DNA of 64,000 nucleotides, taken from assembly GCF_049846925.1 (NCBI RefSeq), contig NZ_JBNCMT010000006.1, positions 124,001 through 188,000 of the forward strand, written 5' to 3'. Shown piece after piece: positions 34,659 to 42,838 of this stretch (position 1 is its first letter; the number at the start of each line of letters is the position of its first letter). The DNA comes from Brevibacillus_H sp049846925 (lineage in GTDB: Bacteria > Bacillota > Bacilli > Brevibacillales > Brevibacillaceae). Under the pieces are notes generated by a model that saw only the letters and a program-made list of their open reading frames with translations, searched no databases and was not told where the DNA came from. Both the position numbers and the translations under genes were made by a program.

Positions 34659-35576
34659 TTATTTTCTTCCAGACATTTCACGAATCGTTTCGTTTAATCC
34701 AGTTGCGAGGTCGTACTGAGGCGACCAGCCAAGACTAAGTTGAGCTTTTTGGGAGCTTACACGACTAAAACGAATATCTCCATTCCGCTGGGCTGCATAA
34801 ACAGGTGGATTTGTACAGTGCAGAATGGATGAAATCAGCTTGAACAATTGATTCACACTGGTTTTTTCATTACTGCTAATATTCATCACTTCATTTGTTC
34901 CATGAAACAAGGCGAGCAGGTTTGCCATGGCTATATCCTTTGCATAGACAAAGTCTCGCGTCTGTTCTCCATCCCCGTAAATGACAGGCGATTTTCCTTC
35001 CAACAGTTTGTGGATGAAAGCCGGAATGACGCATCCTTCGCCGATAATCGATTGACGAGGTCCGTATACATTGGAGTAGCGCAGGATTGTAAAAGGAAGG
35101 CTGTATTGCTGCTGGAACAGCCTGATGTACATTTCTGAGGTTATTTTGGATATGCCGTATGAAGAGATCGGATGTATCGGTTCTGACTCCGTTATGCTGT
35201 AATCTCCAACTTCTCCGTAGACAGAACAAGTTGAGGCGTAAACAATCTTTCGGACATGGTACTCCTTGCAAAGGTTTAGCAGGTTGATTGTGCCGACGAT
35301 ATTTATGTTTGCGTCATCCATTGGGTGCTTTATCGATTTTGCTACATCTACTTGAGCTGCCAGATGAATGACAAAATCCGGTTTCTCATTCTGAAAAATC
35401 GTTGCCACACCCGCATCCACGATATTGGCCTGGTAAAACGTGACTTGTGGAGGAATATTTGAAAGCTGTCCTGTACTTAAATCATCCACAATGATGACGT
35501 CCATTCCTTCTTTCACTAACAGTTCGACAACATGTGATCCAATAAACCCTGCTCCACCTGTCACCAGTATTTTCAT
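34659..35576 (-). CDS. NAD-dependent UDP-sugar 4-epimerase (GalE-like)
   Basis: Extended short-chain dehydrogenase of 305 residues. The NAD loop is GGAGFIGSHVV near residues 8-18, the catalytic YxxxK is YGISK near 142, with STCSVYGE just before, and the C-terminus carries the substrate part (TILRYSNVYGPRQ, GDGEQTRDFVY). It resembles UDP-glucose or UDP-N-acetylglucosamine 4-epimerases and would supply UDP-Gal (needed by Glf) or UDP-GalNAc. First gene of the leftward operon. ATG 35576 begins MKILVTGG; GTG codons just upstream are possible. Confidence 0.85.
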   Translation of the reverse strand: MKILVTGGAGFIGSHVVELLVKEGMDVIIVDDLSTGQLSNIPPQVTFYQANIVDAGVATIFQNEKPDFVIHLAAQVDVAKSIKHPMDDANINIVGTINLLNLCKEYHVRKIVYASTCSVYGEVGDYSITESEPIHPISSYGISKITSEMYIRLFQQQYSLPFTILRYSNVYGPRQSIIGEGCVIPAFIHKLLEGKSPVIYGDGEQTRDFVYAKDIAMANLLALFHGTNEVMNISSNEKTSVNQLFKLISSILHCTNPPVYAAQRNGDIRFSRVSSQKAQLSLGWSPQYDLATGLNETIREMSGRK

Positions 35577-35812
35577 CACAACCACACTCCAGTAGGTAAT
35601 CAGCAGTTGTTTGCCCTATCATATGAGCGGAAGTGTGGTCTCGTCTGTGCTACTATTGATAGTCACTAGCGGAAATAAAAAACAGGAAAAAATAGGAGTG
35701 GCTTTTTTATCAGCGTGGTAGGCACTTGTACGAATCCATAGGAGCGGATGGTGAATAGTATAGATTTACACATGGAGTAGGTTATTTCACTCATAGAGAA
35801 AGGGTTATCGAC

Positions 35813-36091
35813 ATGAAGGATCGTAAAATAGACAAGGGCATGCGAGGAAATAGGCTCGGAAACAAAAATACTGGACTTGTCTCCAGTAGGCCGTATCATT
35901 TCATTTTTTCCAGATTGAACAATTCTAGATCAGCCATGATTCCCTTCGATCTATGGAACAGAATCATCCATGCATTACCGTTAGGATATCGGATTCCTCA
36001 TCCTGAGTTTGAGAAGCTACTGATGGTCGAACCATTGCCGAAAAGACAACCAAGAGGTATGCCTGTTGTCAAAAGGAGGAGAAGGAAATGA
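35813..36091 (+). CDS. Small basic hypothetical protein coupled to a glycosyltransferase
   Basis: A 92-residue protein of unknown family. It is hydrophilic with a central PFDLWNRIIHALPLGYRIPH and ends in a basic tail (KRQPRGMPVVKRRRRK) like those of other proteins in the locus. ATG 35813 has GAAAGGG 7 nt upstream. Its TGA overlaps the ATG of the GT4 gene (ATGA), and the ribosome site of that gene lies inside it, so translation is coupled. The overlap, tail and position support a real gene. The 227 bp upstream (35586-35812) hold the divergent promoters, in which I see no clear sites. Confidence 0.55.
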   Translation: MKDRKIDKGMRGNRLGNKNTGLVSSRPYHFIFSRLNNSRSAMIPFDLWNRIIHALPLGYRIPHPEFEKLLMVEPLPKRQPRGMPVVKRRRRK

Positions 36092-37314
36092 AAATCCTGC
36101 TTACTTCCATTCTTACCTTCCCCGGTGCAGGTGGGATATGGACGTATGTTTTAGAACTGGCAAAAGGCCTTCGCAGTCTGGGGCATACCGTTGACATTCT
36201 GGCCGTTCATCCGGGTACAAAGCGATTTTATTTGTTTTATGAAAATCGAATGGTAGAAGATAAAAGCATAACCGAGCTTGTATCGAGAACATTAGCTCTA
36301 CACAGGCAAACAATGTCTCAGCTTGGGGGTAAAATTAACCTGTTTGAGTGGCGCAGATACCGGCTGGAATTGGTTGCCGCTTCGCTCCGACTCAAACAAT
36401 ATGATCTGATTCATGCACAAGAGGTCTTCTCTGCCATCGCCTTATCTCGAGTCAAACCAAAAGATATCCCTCTTGTGACAACAATTCATGGAGCGATTCG
36501 TGATGAATTCATCATCAAAGGGATCTTGAATCCCTCTACTCCCAAGCGAGATGCATACGTGACCAAGCTGGAGAAAACGGGAATCATGTCTTCTACTTCG
36601 GTCATTGTTCCAACGAAGTACATGAAAAATCGATTTATTACCGATTTTCAGGTACCAGAAAACCATATTTCTATCATTCCGCTGGGATTTAATCTGAATC
36701 AATTCCGTGTTCAGATGGAACAGCCGACGGACATTCAAAAAGCAGGCAACCAAAAGGTGATTATTTGCTCAGCTCGCTTGGAAAGAGAAAAAGGACACAT
36801 CTATCTCCTGGAAGCACTGCAAAAGCTGAGGAAGGTGAGAACAGATTGGAAGTGTCTACTTGCAGGGAGCGGCTCCTTGCATAAAATGTTAAAGGATCAA
36901 TGTGTTCGTCTCGGTTTAAACAAACATGTAGTGTTTCTTGGATACCGAAGAGATATTCCGGCACTCTTACGAGAATCGGATATCTTCGTCCTTGCCAGTA
37001 TTCAAGAAAATCATCCCTATGCCATCATGGAGGCCCAAGCTGCTGGCAAGGCGGTGATCGGCTCATCTGCTGGAGGAATCCCGGAATTAATCGAACATCA
37101 GAAAACCGGGCTCGTTTTCCCAAAAAAAGACAGCCACTCCTTGTTTCTGCAATTATCAACAGTGCTCGAAAATCAGCACCTCCGAGATTCTCTCTCATCT
37201 CAAGCTCGTGAATTTGCTGATGGACAATGGGCCGTAGAAACTATGTTGAATCGTGTTGTGGCTAATTATACTCGCCTTGCCCTTACCGCAAAGGGACGAA
37301 AATCGTTTGTATAG
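36088..37314 (+). CDS. GT4 family glycosyltransferase
   Basis: A 408-residue retaining GT-B glycosyltransferase. The N-terminal GPGG-like loop is FPGAGGIWTYVLELAKGL. The C-terminal nucleotide domain has IICSARLEREKGHIYLLEAL near 230, and the E-x7-E region is SIQENHPYAIMEAQAAGKAV near 315-340. It transfers a sugar from a nucleotide donor to the growing glycan. Coupled by ATGA to the small basic gene before it. Its last 49 bp overlap the end of the convergent GT2 gene, so the two are read on opposite strands. Confidence 0.9.
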   Translation: MKILLTSILTFPGAGGIWTYVLELAKGLRSLGHTVDILAVHPGTKRFYLFYENRMVEDKSITELVSRTLALHRQTMSQLGGKINLFEWRRYRLELVAASLRLKQYDLIHAQEVFSAIALSRVKPKDIPLVTTIHGAIRDEFIIKGILNPSTPKRDAYVTKLEKTGIMSSTSVIVPTKYMKNRFITDFQVPENHISIIPLGFNLNQFRVQMEQPTDIQKAGNQKVIICSARLEREKGHIYLLEALQKLRKVRTDWKCLLAGSGSLHKMLKDQCVRLGLNKHVVFLGYRRDIPALLRESDIFVLASIQENHPYAIMEAQAAGKAVIGSSAGGIPELIEHQKTGLVFPKKDSHSLFLQLSTVLENQHLRDSLSSQAREFADGQWAVETMLNRVVANYTRLALTAKGRKSFV

Positions 37315-37973
37315 GCGACAAATCTCCCTGTACCCCGAAGGTATCGTTTCGTTGGCCTCCATGTATGATGGTTTGGATTGGCTCGCCGGATATACACATA
37401 GTGGGATCGATTGGTAGCGTAAATTCTGAATCCTTTTCGCCTGCACGCATCCAGAAATGTAAAATCCTCTCCGATCGATCTATCACTGAATTTTACCTTG
37501 CGGAACACTCTTCTCTTGAACATGATCGTACCGCCAGCTACATATTTTTGATAGGAGTTTTCTCGATTGGGATATCTGACATACAATGATTTATCATCCT
37601 CAAAATAGGTGAAATACGATCTTCTGCCCACAATATCGGCCTTGGTTCTACGAAACGCCATCATGGAAGATCTTATATAGTAAGGAGAATAATAGTCATC
37701 GTCATCAAACTTTGCGATTGTATGATATTTGCATTGATGCACACCAAAGTTAAGACATCTCCCCAGACTATAATGCTCTTGTAGCTGAAAAACCGAAACA
37801 TTTGGATAAGAGCTTGCTTTGCTTTTCCATGTCTCAATATCAAGTGAATCATTATTTAATATGATAATGAGCTCTTTTTTTCTCCACAGTTGGCTTTGAT
37901 AATTCGCGAAAATATTATCAATAAACTGTGATTTGTTCGTACAAGTAATGATTGAAACTCCTTCTATCCTCAC
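37266..37973 (-). CDS. GT2 family glycosyltransferase
   Basis: A 235-residue GT-A glycosyltransferase: VSIITCTNKSQFIDNIFANY at the start, KELIIILNNDS as strand 2, YHTIAKFDDDDYYSPYYI near 85-100 with the metal-binding DDDD, and GEDFTFLDACRRKGFRIY near 165 as the acceptor-side motif. The frame opens at ATG 37991 with no ribosome site; AGGTGG lies 6 nt before GTG 37973, which is preferred. The basic C-terminus ends VRARRV. The gene is single and convergent with the GT4 gene, overlapping by 49 bp. Acceptor and donor unknown. Confidence 0.82.
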   Translation of the reverse strand: MRIEGVSIITCTNKSQFIDNIFANYQSQLWRKKELIIILNNDSLDIETWKSKASSYPNVSVFQLQEHYSLGRCLNFGVHQCKYHTIAKFDDDDYYSPYYIRSSMMAFRRTKADIVGRRSYFTYFEDDKSLYVRYPNRENSYQKYVAGGTIMFKRRVFRKVKFSDRSIGEDFTFLDACRRKGFRIYATNRSHYVYIRRANPNHHTWRPTKRYLRGTGRFVAYTNDFRPFAVRARRV

Positions 37974-38180
37974 GAGGTATCCACCTTTCATTCGCTGTTT
38001 ACCCGTATCTATTCCAACATATGAAGGTTCTTTTATACAGGAAACGGCATGTGCCTTGTCTCATGAGCACAGAATATACGAACTGATTTGGGCCGAGCTC
38101 CTAGGAGAAAGCCGTGAGCGAACAAGCAGAGAGGTGAATACCCTATTGCATATCTGGTTCTACTAAAAGGAGTGAGGATT

Positions 38181-39320
38181 TTGGCTGATATTGGAATTGT
38201 CATGCCAGTTTACAAACAAAATGACAACTTATTCAGGCAGGCAATTCGCTCAATTCTTAGACAAACCTACCGAAATTTTAAGCTGGTTATTGTCATTGAT
38301 GGAGTAACACCCAATGTGCTAAGAATTGCTAGAAATTTTAAAAGAAGAGATAAAAGAATTGTCATTATTGCCCAACGTCAGAACAGAGGGACATCACGAG
38401 CATTGAACATCGGGTTTCGATATCTCATGAGATTGAACAGAATTAAATACTTAACTTGGGTCTCAAGCGATAATGTGTATTATCCCAATTGCTTCAAATT
38501 GCTTAGACGAAAATTAAGAAATTCCCCTCCTAAAGTTGGCTTCGTCCATTCTAGCTTTCGGTTCGTAGATGTGAACAGAACCCCTGTCGATGTAGAAAAA
38601 ATGAAGGGGTACGTCCAATGGCAAAGTCAACAAACAAAAGAAGATTTACTGGAAATGTATTATATCGGTTACGCATTTTTGTATAAAAAACGGTTTGCAC
38701 GAATAGTAGGAGGCTATCGCTATACACCAGTAGAAGATTATGACTACTTCCTGCGGCTGTTTGAGGTTTGTGATATGAGATTTGTTCCGAAAATTCTAAT
38801 GGACTTCCGAATTCGTACTCCTCACAGCAATTCCCTCGAATTAAGGAATTCACCTGAGAAATACCGCCATAAAAGGTATATTTTGAATTTGATAACGTTG
38901 GAAGCCCGTCATAGAAGAGGTATTCCACCTGAGACAACTGTACTTTTTCCAGTGAGTGACGCTTCTCCCCATACAATCGCAAAGCTCGAACATTTGTTAG
39001 AACAAGTCTACACAAATTACAAATTGCTGATTATTGATACTTCACCGAATTTAGATGCTTCCGCAGTCATTAATCAAATACCCGACCCACGTATCGAATT
39101 CATTTTCCTCCCGAACGGAACCACTCCACAGGCAATTCAGACAGGATTAGCACAGGTTTCAACTCCTTTTGTCATGTTTTACAGCAAGAATGCTAATTTT
39201 GTTGAAATCGATGAGATGGACCATCTTATAAAAGCAGCGCGAAACACTCCACACCTCCCCTCCGTTACAAGCATTCCCCCCCATGCAGAGCCTGCCTATC
39301 AACTGATTTACCATCGTTAG
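38181..39320 (+). CDS. Tandem-domain GT2 glycosyltransferase, paralogue A
   Basis: A 379-residue protein, one of three paralogues in the locus (others at 40963 and 48189). The N-terminal GT2 domain (1-235) begins ADIGIVMPVYKQNDNLFRQA; the metal-site strand reads YLTWVSSDNVYYPN near 92-105; VEDYDYFLRLFEVCDMRF is near 180. From about 255 a second, shorter GT-like repeat follows (TTVLFPVSDA, LLEQVYTNYKLLIIDTSPN, IPDPRIEFI). The frame opens at GTG 38172, but TTG 38181 lies 8 nt after AAAGGAG and matches the MADIGIVMPVY start of paralogue C. Ends at a strong bidirectional terminator. Confidence 0.8.
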   Translation: MADIGIVMPVYKQNDNLFRQAIRSILRQTYRNFKLVIVIDGVTPNVLRIARNFKRRDKRIVIIAQRQNRGTSRALNIGFRYLMRLNRIKYLTWVSSDNVYYPNCFKLLRRKLRNSPPKVGFVHSSFRFVDVNRTPVDVEKMKGYVQWQSQQTKEDLLEMYYIGYAFLYKKRFARIVGGYRYTPVEDYDYFLRLFEVCDMRFVPKILMDFRIRTPHSNSLELRNSPEKYRHKRYILNLITLEARHRRGIPPETTVLFPVSDASPHTIAKLEHLLEQVYTNYKLLIIDTSPNLDASAVINQIPDPRIEFIFLPNGTTPQAIQTGLAQVSTPFVMFYSKNANFVEIDEMDHLIKAARNTPHLPSVTSIPPHAEPAYQLIYHR

Positions 39321-39328
39321 CAAAGGAA

Positions 39329-39362
39329 AAGAGCGGTGACCCTTTCACAGGTCACCGCTCTT
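39329..39362. terminator. Bidirectional terminator in the glycan locus
   Basis: Perfect 13-bp stem AAGAGCGGTGACC (39329-39341) with GGTCACCGCTCTT (39350-39362). It separates paralogue A of the GT2 family from the convergent sulfotransferase operon. Confidence 0.9.
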
Positions 39363-39368
39363 CCTCTT

Positions 39369-40148
39369 TTACAGATACCCTAGCAGTCTCATGTTCCTTC
39401 TGCAATGTCTTCTGATGATTGCTCTTTGTGCCATAGTAATGGTTTTTTTTCTTCGAGAACCGCGAATTTTTTGTGCAAGAACGGAATGTATTTCTTGATG
39501 GGTTAATTGAGCCAATTGGGCAAGTCTTTCTATCGTAACTGGATCTTTCCTCACCATTTTTTCATATTGAATCAGGCTGGCGTTAGGATTGCTGTTCACT
39601 AGCTGTAAATAATAGTTCACGTTTCGATTCCACTGCCTTGCAAATTGCAAGGCAGAACGATACTCTCCCCAGCTCTTCGGATAACTTTTCCATGCTTCGA
39701 TTGGATTGCGGACGATGAGGACAAGCTTTGCCTGTGGATAGCATTCCTGCAGAATAGATAATTCTTGTGCGCCATATCGCACCTCTTTGAATCCTACCAT
39801 ATCGTGTCCTTCTCGATGTTGACTGTACAGACAATCTAGATACATTTTAACCGATTGAATGGTTGCCGCCCGAATAAAATAGGGCCCAGGTGCCATGATA
39901 GCAAGCCATTGATTCGGATTTTCCCCTTGATTGAAATAGGATTCTCTGCTTTTTTGGCCCATTCTAGACATTCTCATCACTTTCTGTTGTATGTGAACAA
40001 AGTCCCGTAAGACGCCTAAATGTTCGCCCCAAACAAGTGTCTCTTTCCTGGCATTAAAGATCCGCTGTAGAAGCGTCGATCCTGAACGGTGGGTAGCTGC
40101 GGAAAGAATGACATCCAAGTGACTCTCCCTCCCTCTATCGATATTCAT
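39369..40148 (-). CDS. PAPS-dependent sulfotransferase (Sulfotransfer_3-like)
   Basis: A 259-residue sulfotransferase. The 5'-phosphosulfate-binding loop THRSGSTLLQRIF is at 19-31, and the 3'-phosphate-binding motif LVLIVRNPIEAWKSYPKSW is at 142-160 with Arg147 and Ser155. It would transfer sulfate from PAPS to a sugar hydroxyl and release PAP. Its ATG overlaps the TGA of the PHP phosphoesterase gene (ATGA), so both are made together. It is the last gene of an eight-gene operon (46686-39369). It differs from the two HIPKTAG-type sulfotransferases of the locus and probably acts at another position. Confidence 0.82.
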   Translation of the reverse strand: MNIDRGRESHLDVILSAATHRSGSTLLQRIFNARKETLVWGEHLGVLRDFVHIQQKVMRMSRMGQKSRESYFNQGENPNQWLAIMAPGPYFIRAATIQSVKMYLDCLYSQHREGHDMVGFKEVRYGAQELSILQECYPQAKLVLIVRNPIEAWKSYPKSWGEYRSALQFARQWNRNVNYYLQLVNSNPNASLIQYEKMVRKDPVTIERLAQLAQLTHQEIHSVLAQKIRGSRRKKTITMAQRAIIRRHCRRNMRLLGYL

Positions 40149-40957
40149 TTATCATGCCATGACAATCCAAAATCCCCAATCGATTGTTGATCATTGTGAA
40201 AATCCGATCCACCGGTCATCAACAGACCGAACCTTTCAGCTATTTCTTTGTATAGTTGGACACTGCTTCCCTTTTGCTTGCTATGCCATACCTCGATCCC
40301 GTCAAATGGGTACGCATCCACTATCTCATTGACCAAATCATTATCCTGAATAAGAATGGGGTGTGCTAATACGGCACACCCACCATATCGATGGATGAGA
40401 GAGATTGCCTCCTGTGTAGATTGATGCACCTTCTCCACATCACACGGCCTTCCATTACCAAGAAATTGGTCAAAAACGGTTTGTGTATCTGCAACATATC
40501 CTTTCTGAACAACTGCTTTAGCAATGTGTGGTCGGGCAATAATACTTCCTCTACTAAACTGCATGACGTCCTCCATGGTCAGCGGCATTCCCAATTCTGT
40601 AAATTTGTCGATGATGAGTTGAGCCCTTCGTAAGCGTCCATCACAGTACTGAATCAGAAGAGATTTCAACTCAGAATGGTTCGTCATTCCGTATCCCAGT
40701 ATATCGATACTTTTTCCCTGATACTTGGTACTGAGCTCAATTCCTGGGATAATGACTACTCCCAGTTTACCCCCTTCTTCTATCGCTTCTGCTATCCCAT
40801 CCAGGGTATCGTGATCCGTTATGGCTATGCACATAAGCCCGTTTTGTTTTGCCCTCTGAACGACTTCTTTCGGAGAATAGCTGCCATCAGAAGCAGTCGT
40901 ATGGATATGCAAATCGAACCAGCCATTGTTTACGATTTTTCTGAGTTCATCTCGCAT
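40145..40957 (-). CDS. PHP-domain phosphoesterase, possible PAP phosphatase
   Basis: A 270-residue PHP-family hydrolase. Metal ligands are visible in FDLHIHTTASDGSYSP near 14-29, AITDHDTLDG near 45-54, IPGIELS near 70, CAVLAHPIL near 190 and GGSDFHND near 250. It resembles the TrpH/YciV group, some members of which hydrolyse 3',5'-nucleoside bisphosphates such as pAp. PAP is the by-product of the sulfotransferase encoded in the ATGA-overlapping next gene, so PAP removal is a plausible role (inference). ATG 40957 is preferred; TTG 40966 overlaps the preceding stop. Confidence 0.8.
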   Translation of the reverse strand: MRDELRKIVNNGWFDLHIHTTASDGSYSPKEVVQRAKQNGLMCIAITDHDTLDGIAEAIEEGGKLGVVIIPGIELSTKYQGKSIDILGYGMTNHSELKSLLIQYCDGRLRRAQLIIDKFTELGMPLTMEDVMQFSRGSIIARPHIAKAVVQKGYVADTQTVFDQFLGNGRPCDVEKVHQSTQEAISLIHRYGGCAVLAHPILIQDNDLVNEIVDAYPFDGIEVWHSKQKGSSVQLYKEIAERFGLLMTGGSDFHNDQQSIGDFGLSWHDK

Positions 40958-40962
40958 AGTTA

Positions 40963-42048
40963 TCAATCTCTCAGCAAAACAGGAGTTTCTGTTTGTGGAT
41001 ACATGATTCTTGCCGTACCAATGACATTTTCTAATTGATATTTCTCCAACTGGATATTTTTATCGTGAAGGTAGATAAACCTTGTCTGCAAATAAGTGGT
41101 TGCGAGCTGAATCAACTCTTGTTCTCCAACAACTGGCGAAGAAATAACGTGAAGTCTTGAATCAGGAATTTGTTGAAGGGCTTGCAAAGTCTGTGAGTCT
41201 GAGGAAGAATTGACAACAAGCAGGAAAAAGTTGCTGTAGTCCTGCTCTAGCATAGCCTCCAGTTTGCCAATTGGATTTGCTGTATTGTCTGTAACAGGTA
41301 ATATGACCATTGTTTCTGGAGGGATTCCTCTTCTCATTCTGGCTAAGTGCTTAACCAAATGAAATTGATATCGATTATGACGATACAGCCCCAGATTATT
41401 TCTGATTTTTATCGAATTGCTTTTGGGACCAAACATCCGATAAGATACCAAAGCCCTGGGAATATATTTAATATTGCAAAGTTCAGTCAGCCGAAGCCAA
41501 TAGTCGTAATCTTCCACAGGCGTGTGCTGGTAATCTCCAGTTGCTATGGCATACTCCTTTTTATACAAAAAGGACCCCAAAATGAAATTGTAGTCAAGCA
41601 AAATTTCTTTGGGTCGGTTCTGCCACCTTCTGGATGTGTGAATGAAAGTACCATTGCTTCTAATCAGCCTCATATTACTATAAACCAGACCGAGTGTAGC
41701 TGGCCCCCTAACCAGATGTCTTCTTAGGATTCGGATGAAATTCCGGTAGTAGATATTATCACTGGCAACCCAAGTTAGATATTTGATTTGCGGATTTTTC
41801 TTCAGAATGTCAAAACCAACGTTAAGTGCGTTTGCCGTTCCCCGGTTTTGCCTGTAGGCTACAACCTGAATTCGCTTGTTTCTCCTTGCTTCTCGTCTGA
41901 CAACACGGAGAACACCGGGAGTGATTCCATCGATTACGATGATCATCTTGTAGTTTTTATACGTCTGCCTGCTGATGGAGCGGATGGCAGCACGCAGAAT
42001 GTCTTTCCTCTGATGATAGACAGGCATGACAATCCCAACGTCTGGCAC
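40963..42048 (-). CDS. Tandem-domain GT2 glycosyltransferase, paralogue B
   Basis: A 361-residue paralogue of the proteins at 38181 and 48189. The N-terminal GT2 domain has PDVGIVMPVYHQRKDILRAA, MIIVIDGITPGVLRVVRR, KYLTWVASDNIYYRNF and VEDYDYWLRLTELCNIKY. The second, degenerate repeat starts near 250 (ETMVILPVTDN, LEQDYSNFFLLVVNSSSD, IPDSRLHVISS). It starts at GTG 42048 with GGGGGTG 6 nt upstream. In the eight-gene operon between a sulfotransferase and the PHP gene. Confidence 0.8.
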   Translation of the reverse strand: MPDVGIVMPVYHQRKDILRAAIRSISRQTYKNYKMIIVIDGITPGVLRVVRREARRNKRIQVVAYRQNRGTANALNVGFDILKKNPQIKYLTWVASDNIYYRNFIRILRRHLVRGPATLGLVYSNMRLIRSNGTFIHTSRRWQNRPKEILLDYNFILGSFLYKKEYAIATGDYQHTPVEDYDYWLRLTELCNIKYIPRALVSYRMFGPKSNSIKIRNNLGLYRHNRYQFHLVKHLARMRRGIPPETMVILPVTDNTANPIGKLEAMLEQDYSNFFLLVVNSSSDSQTLQALQQIPDSRLHVISSPVVGEQELIQLATTYLQTRFIYLHDKNIQLEKYQLENVIGTARIMYPQTETPVLLRD

Positions 42049-42074
42049 AGTTTACACCCCCTGCATCCTTTCGA

Positions 42075-42833
42075 TCATGGTTTTATTTGACCCAAAAAGA
42101 CTTGAAGTTGATTTCTGGCTTCAGGCTCCAGGGAATTCAATTTTTGCTGAAACAAATGTTTGGCAAACTCGTACACCTCGATATCTGACCTGTTATTATT
42201 TTGGATGATCTGAATGACTTGGGGTGAAACCTCTCTTACAGAAGGCCGTCGTTTTGAAACATGATAGGATACATACCGTCTGAGATTCCTCCAGCCCAAT
42301 TCCCGCTTCATTAAAAATAAGGATTCATTGAAGTGTTCCGTTAAGCCAACCACCGAAAAATACCTAGCAAGATTTTGTTTTGCTAATTCAGCATTGTTGC
42401 TTCCGGCTAACAGTATCGTTTGACTGTTCGAATTTTCATGAATATCCTGTGCACTTGCAAACTGTGCCAGACTCATATTTCGCACCCGTGTGTGCAGATA
42501 GTGACCAGGTGACCTTCGGATGTAGAAATACAAAGAGATGACACGATCTACTGGATCTCGAAGCATCGTAATGTAACAAAATGGTCTGGACAGCTTTTCA
42601 TGCAGATTCATTGCGAAATTGTAGTGACCATAGATGCAACGTTTTCCCTGGTTGCATTGCCGTCTCAAATAGAGTGCTGTTTTTCCTTTATACCAGCGAT
42701 GTTTCGGGGTTCCATCAAATCGGACCACTCGTGCGGGATATTGGCTCTTGAGAATTTCCCCCAGTGTTTTCCCAGCAGTCTTGGGAATATGGAGAAACAA
42801 GACGACTTTTCTTTTCTTTCTCATTTTGTGCAT
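42075..42833 (-). CDS. PAPS-dependent sulfotransferase (HIPKTAG type)
   Basis: A 252-residue carbohydrate sulfotransferase-like protein. The 5'-phosphosulfate loop is FLHIPKTAGKTLGEIL (about 13-28), and the 3'-phosphate motif is ITMLRDPVDRVISLYFY (about 88-104). NESLFLMKRELGW near 185 is shared with the paralogue at 51679. No membrane span or signal peptide is seen, so it should act in the cytoplasm, unlike Golgi relatives. The N-terminus is basic. Start: ATG 42833 or 42836 after AAGAAGGTG; the upstream stop overlaps the ribosome site. Member of the eight-gene operon. Confidence 0.82.
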   Translation of the reverse strand: MHKMRKKRKVVLFLHIPKTAGKTLGEILKSQYPARVVRFDGTPKHRWYKGKTALYLRRQCNQGKRCIYGHYNFAMNLHEKLSRPFCYITMLRDPVDRVISLYFYIRRSPGHYLHTRVRNMSLAQFASAQDIHENSNSQTILLAGSNNAELAKQNLARYFSVVGLTEHFNESLFLMKRELGWRNLRRYVSYHVSKRRPSVREVSPQVIQIIQNNNRSDIEVYEFAKHLFQQKLNSLEPEARNQLQVFLGQIKP

Positions 42834-42838
42834 CATAA

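Noticed and set aside
37933..38166. 77-codon open frame upstream of GT2 paralogue A
   Set aside because: The last 35 codons look protein-like, but no start with a ribosome site is found, and the first part overlaps the divergent GT2 gene. Too weak to call.
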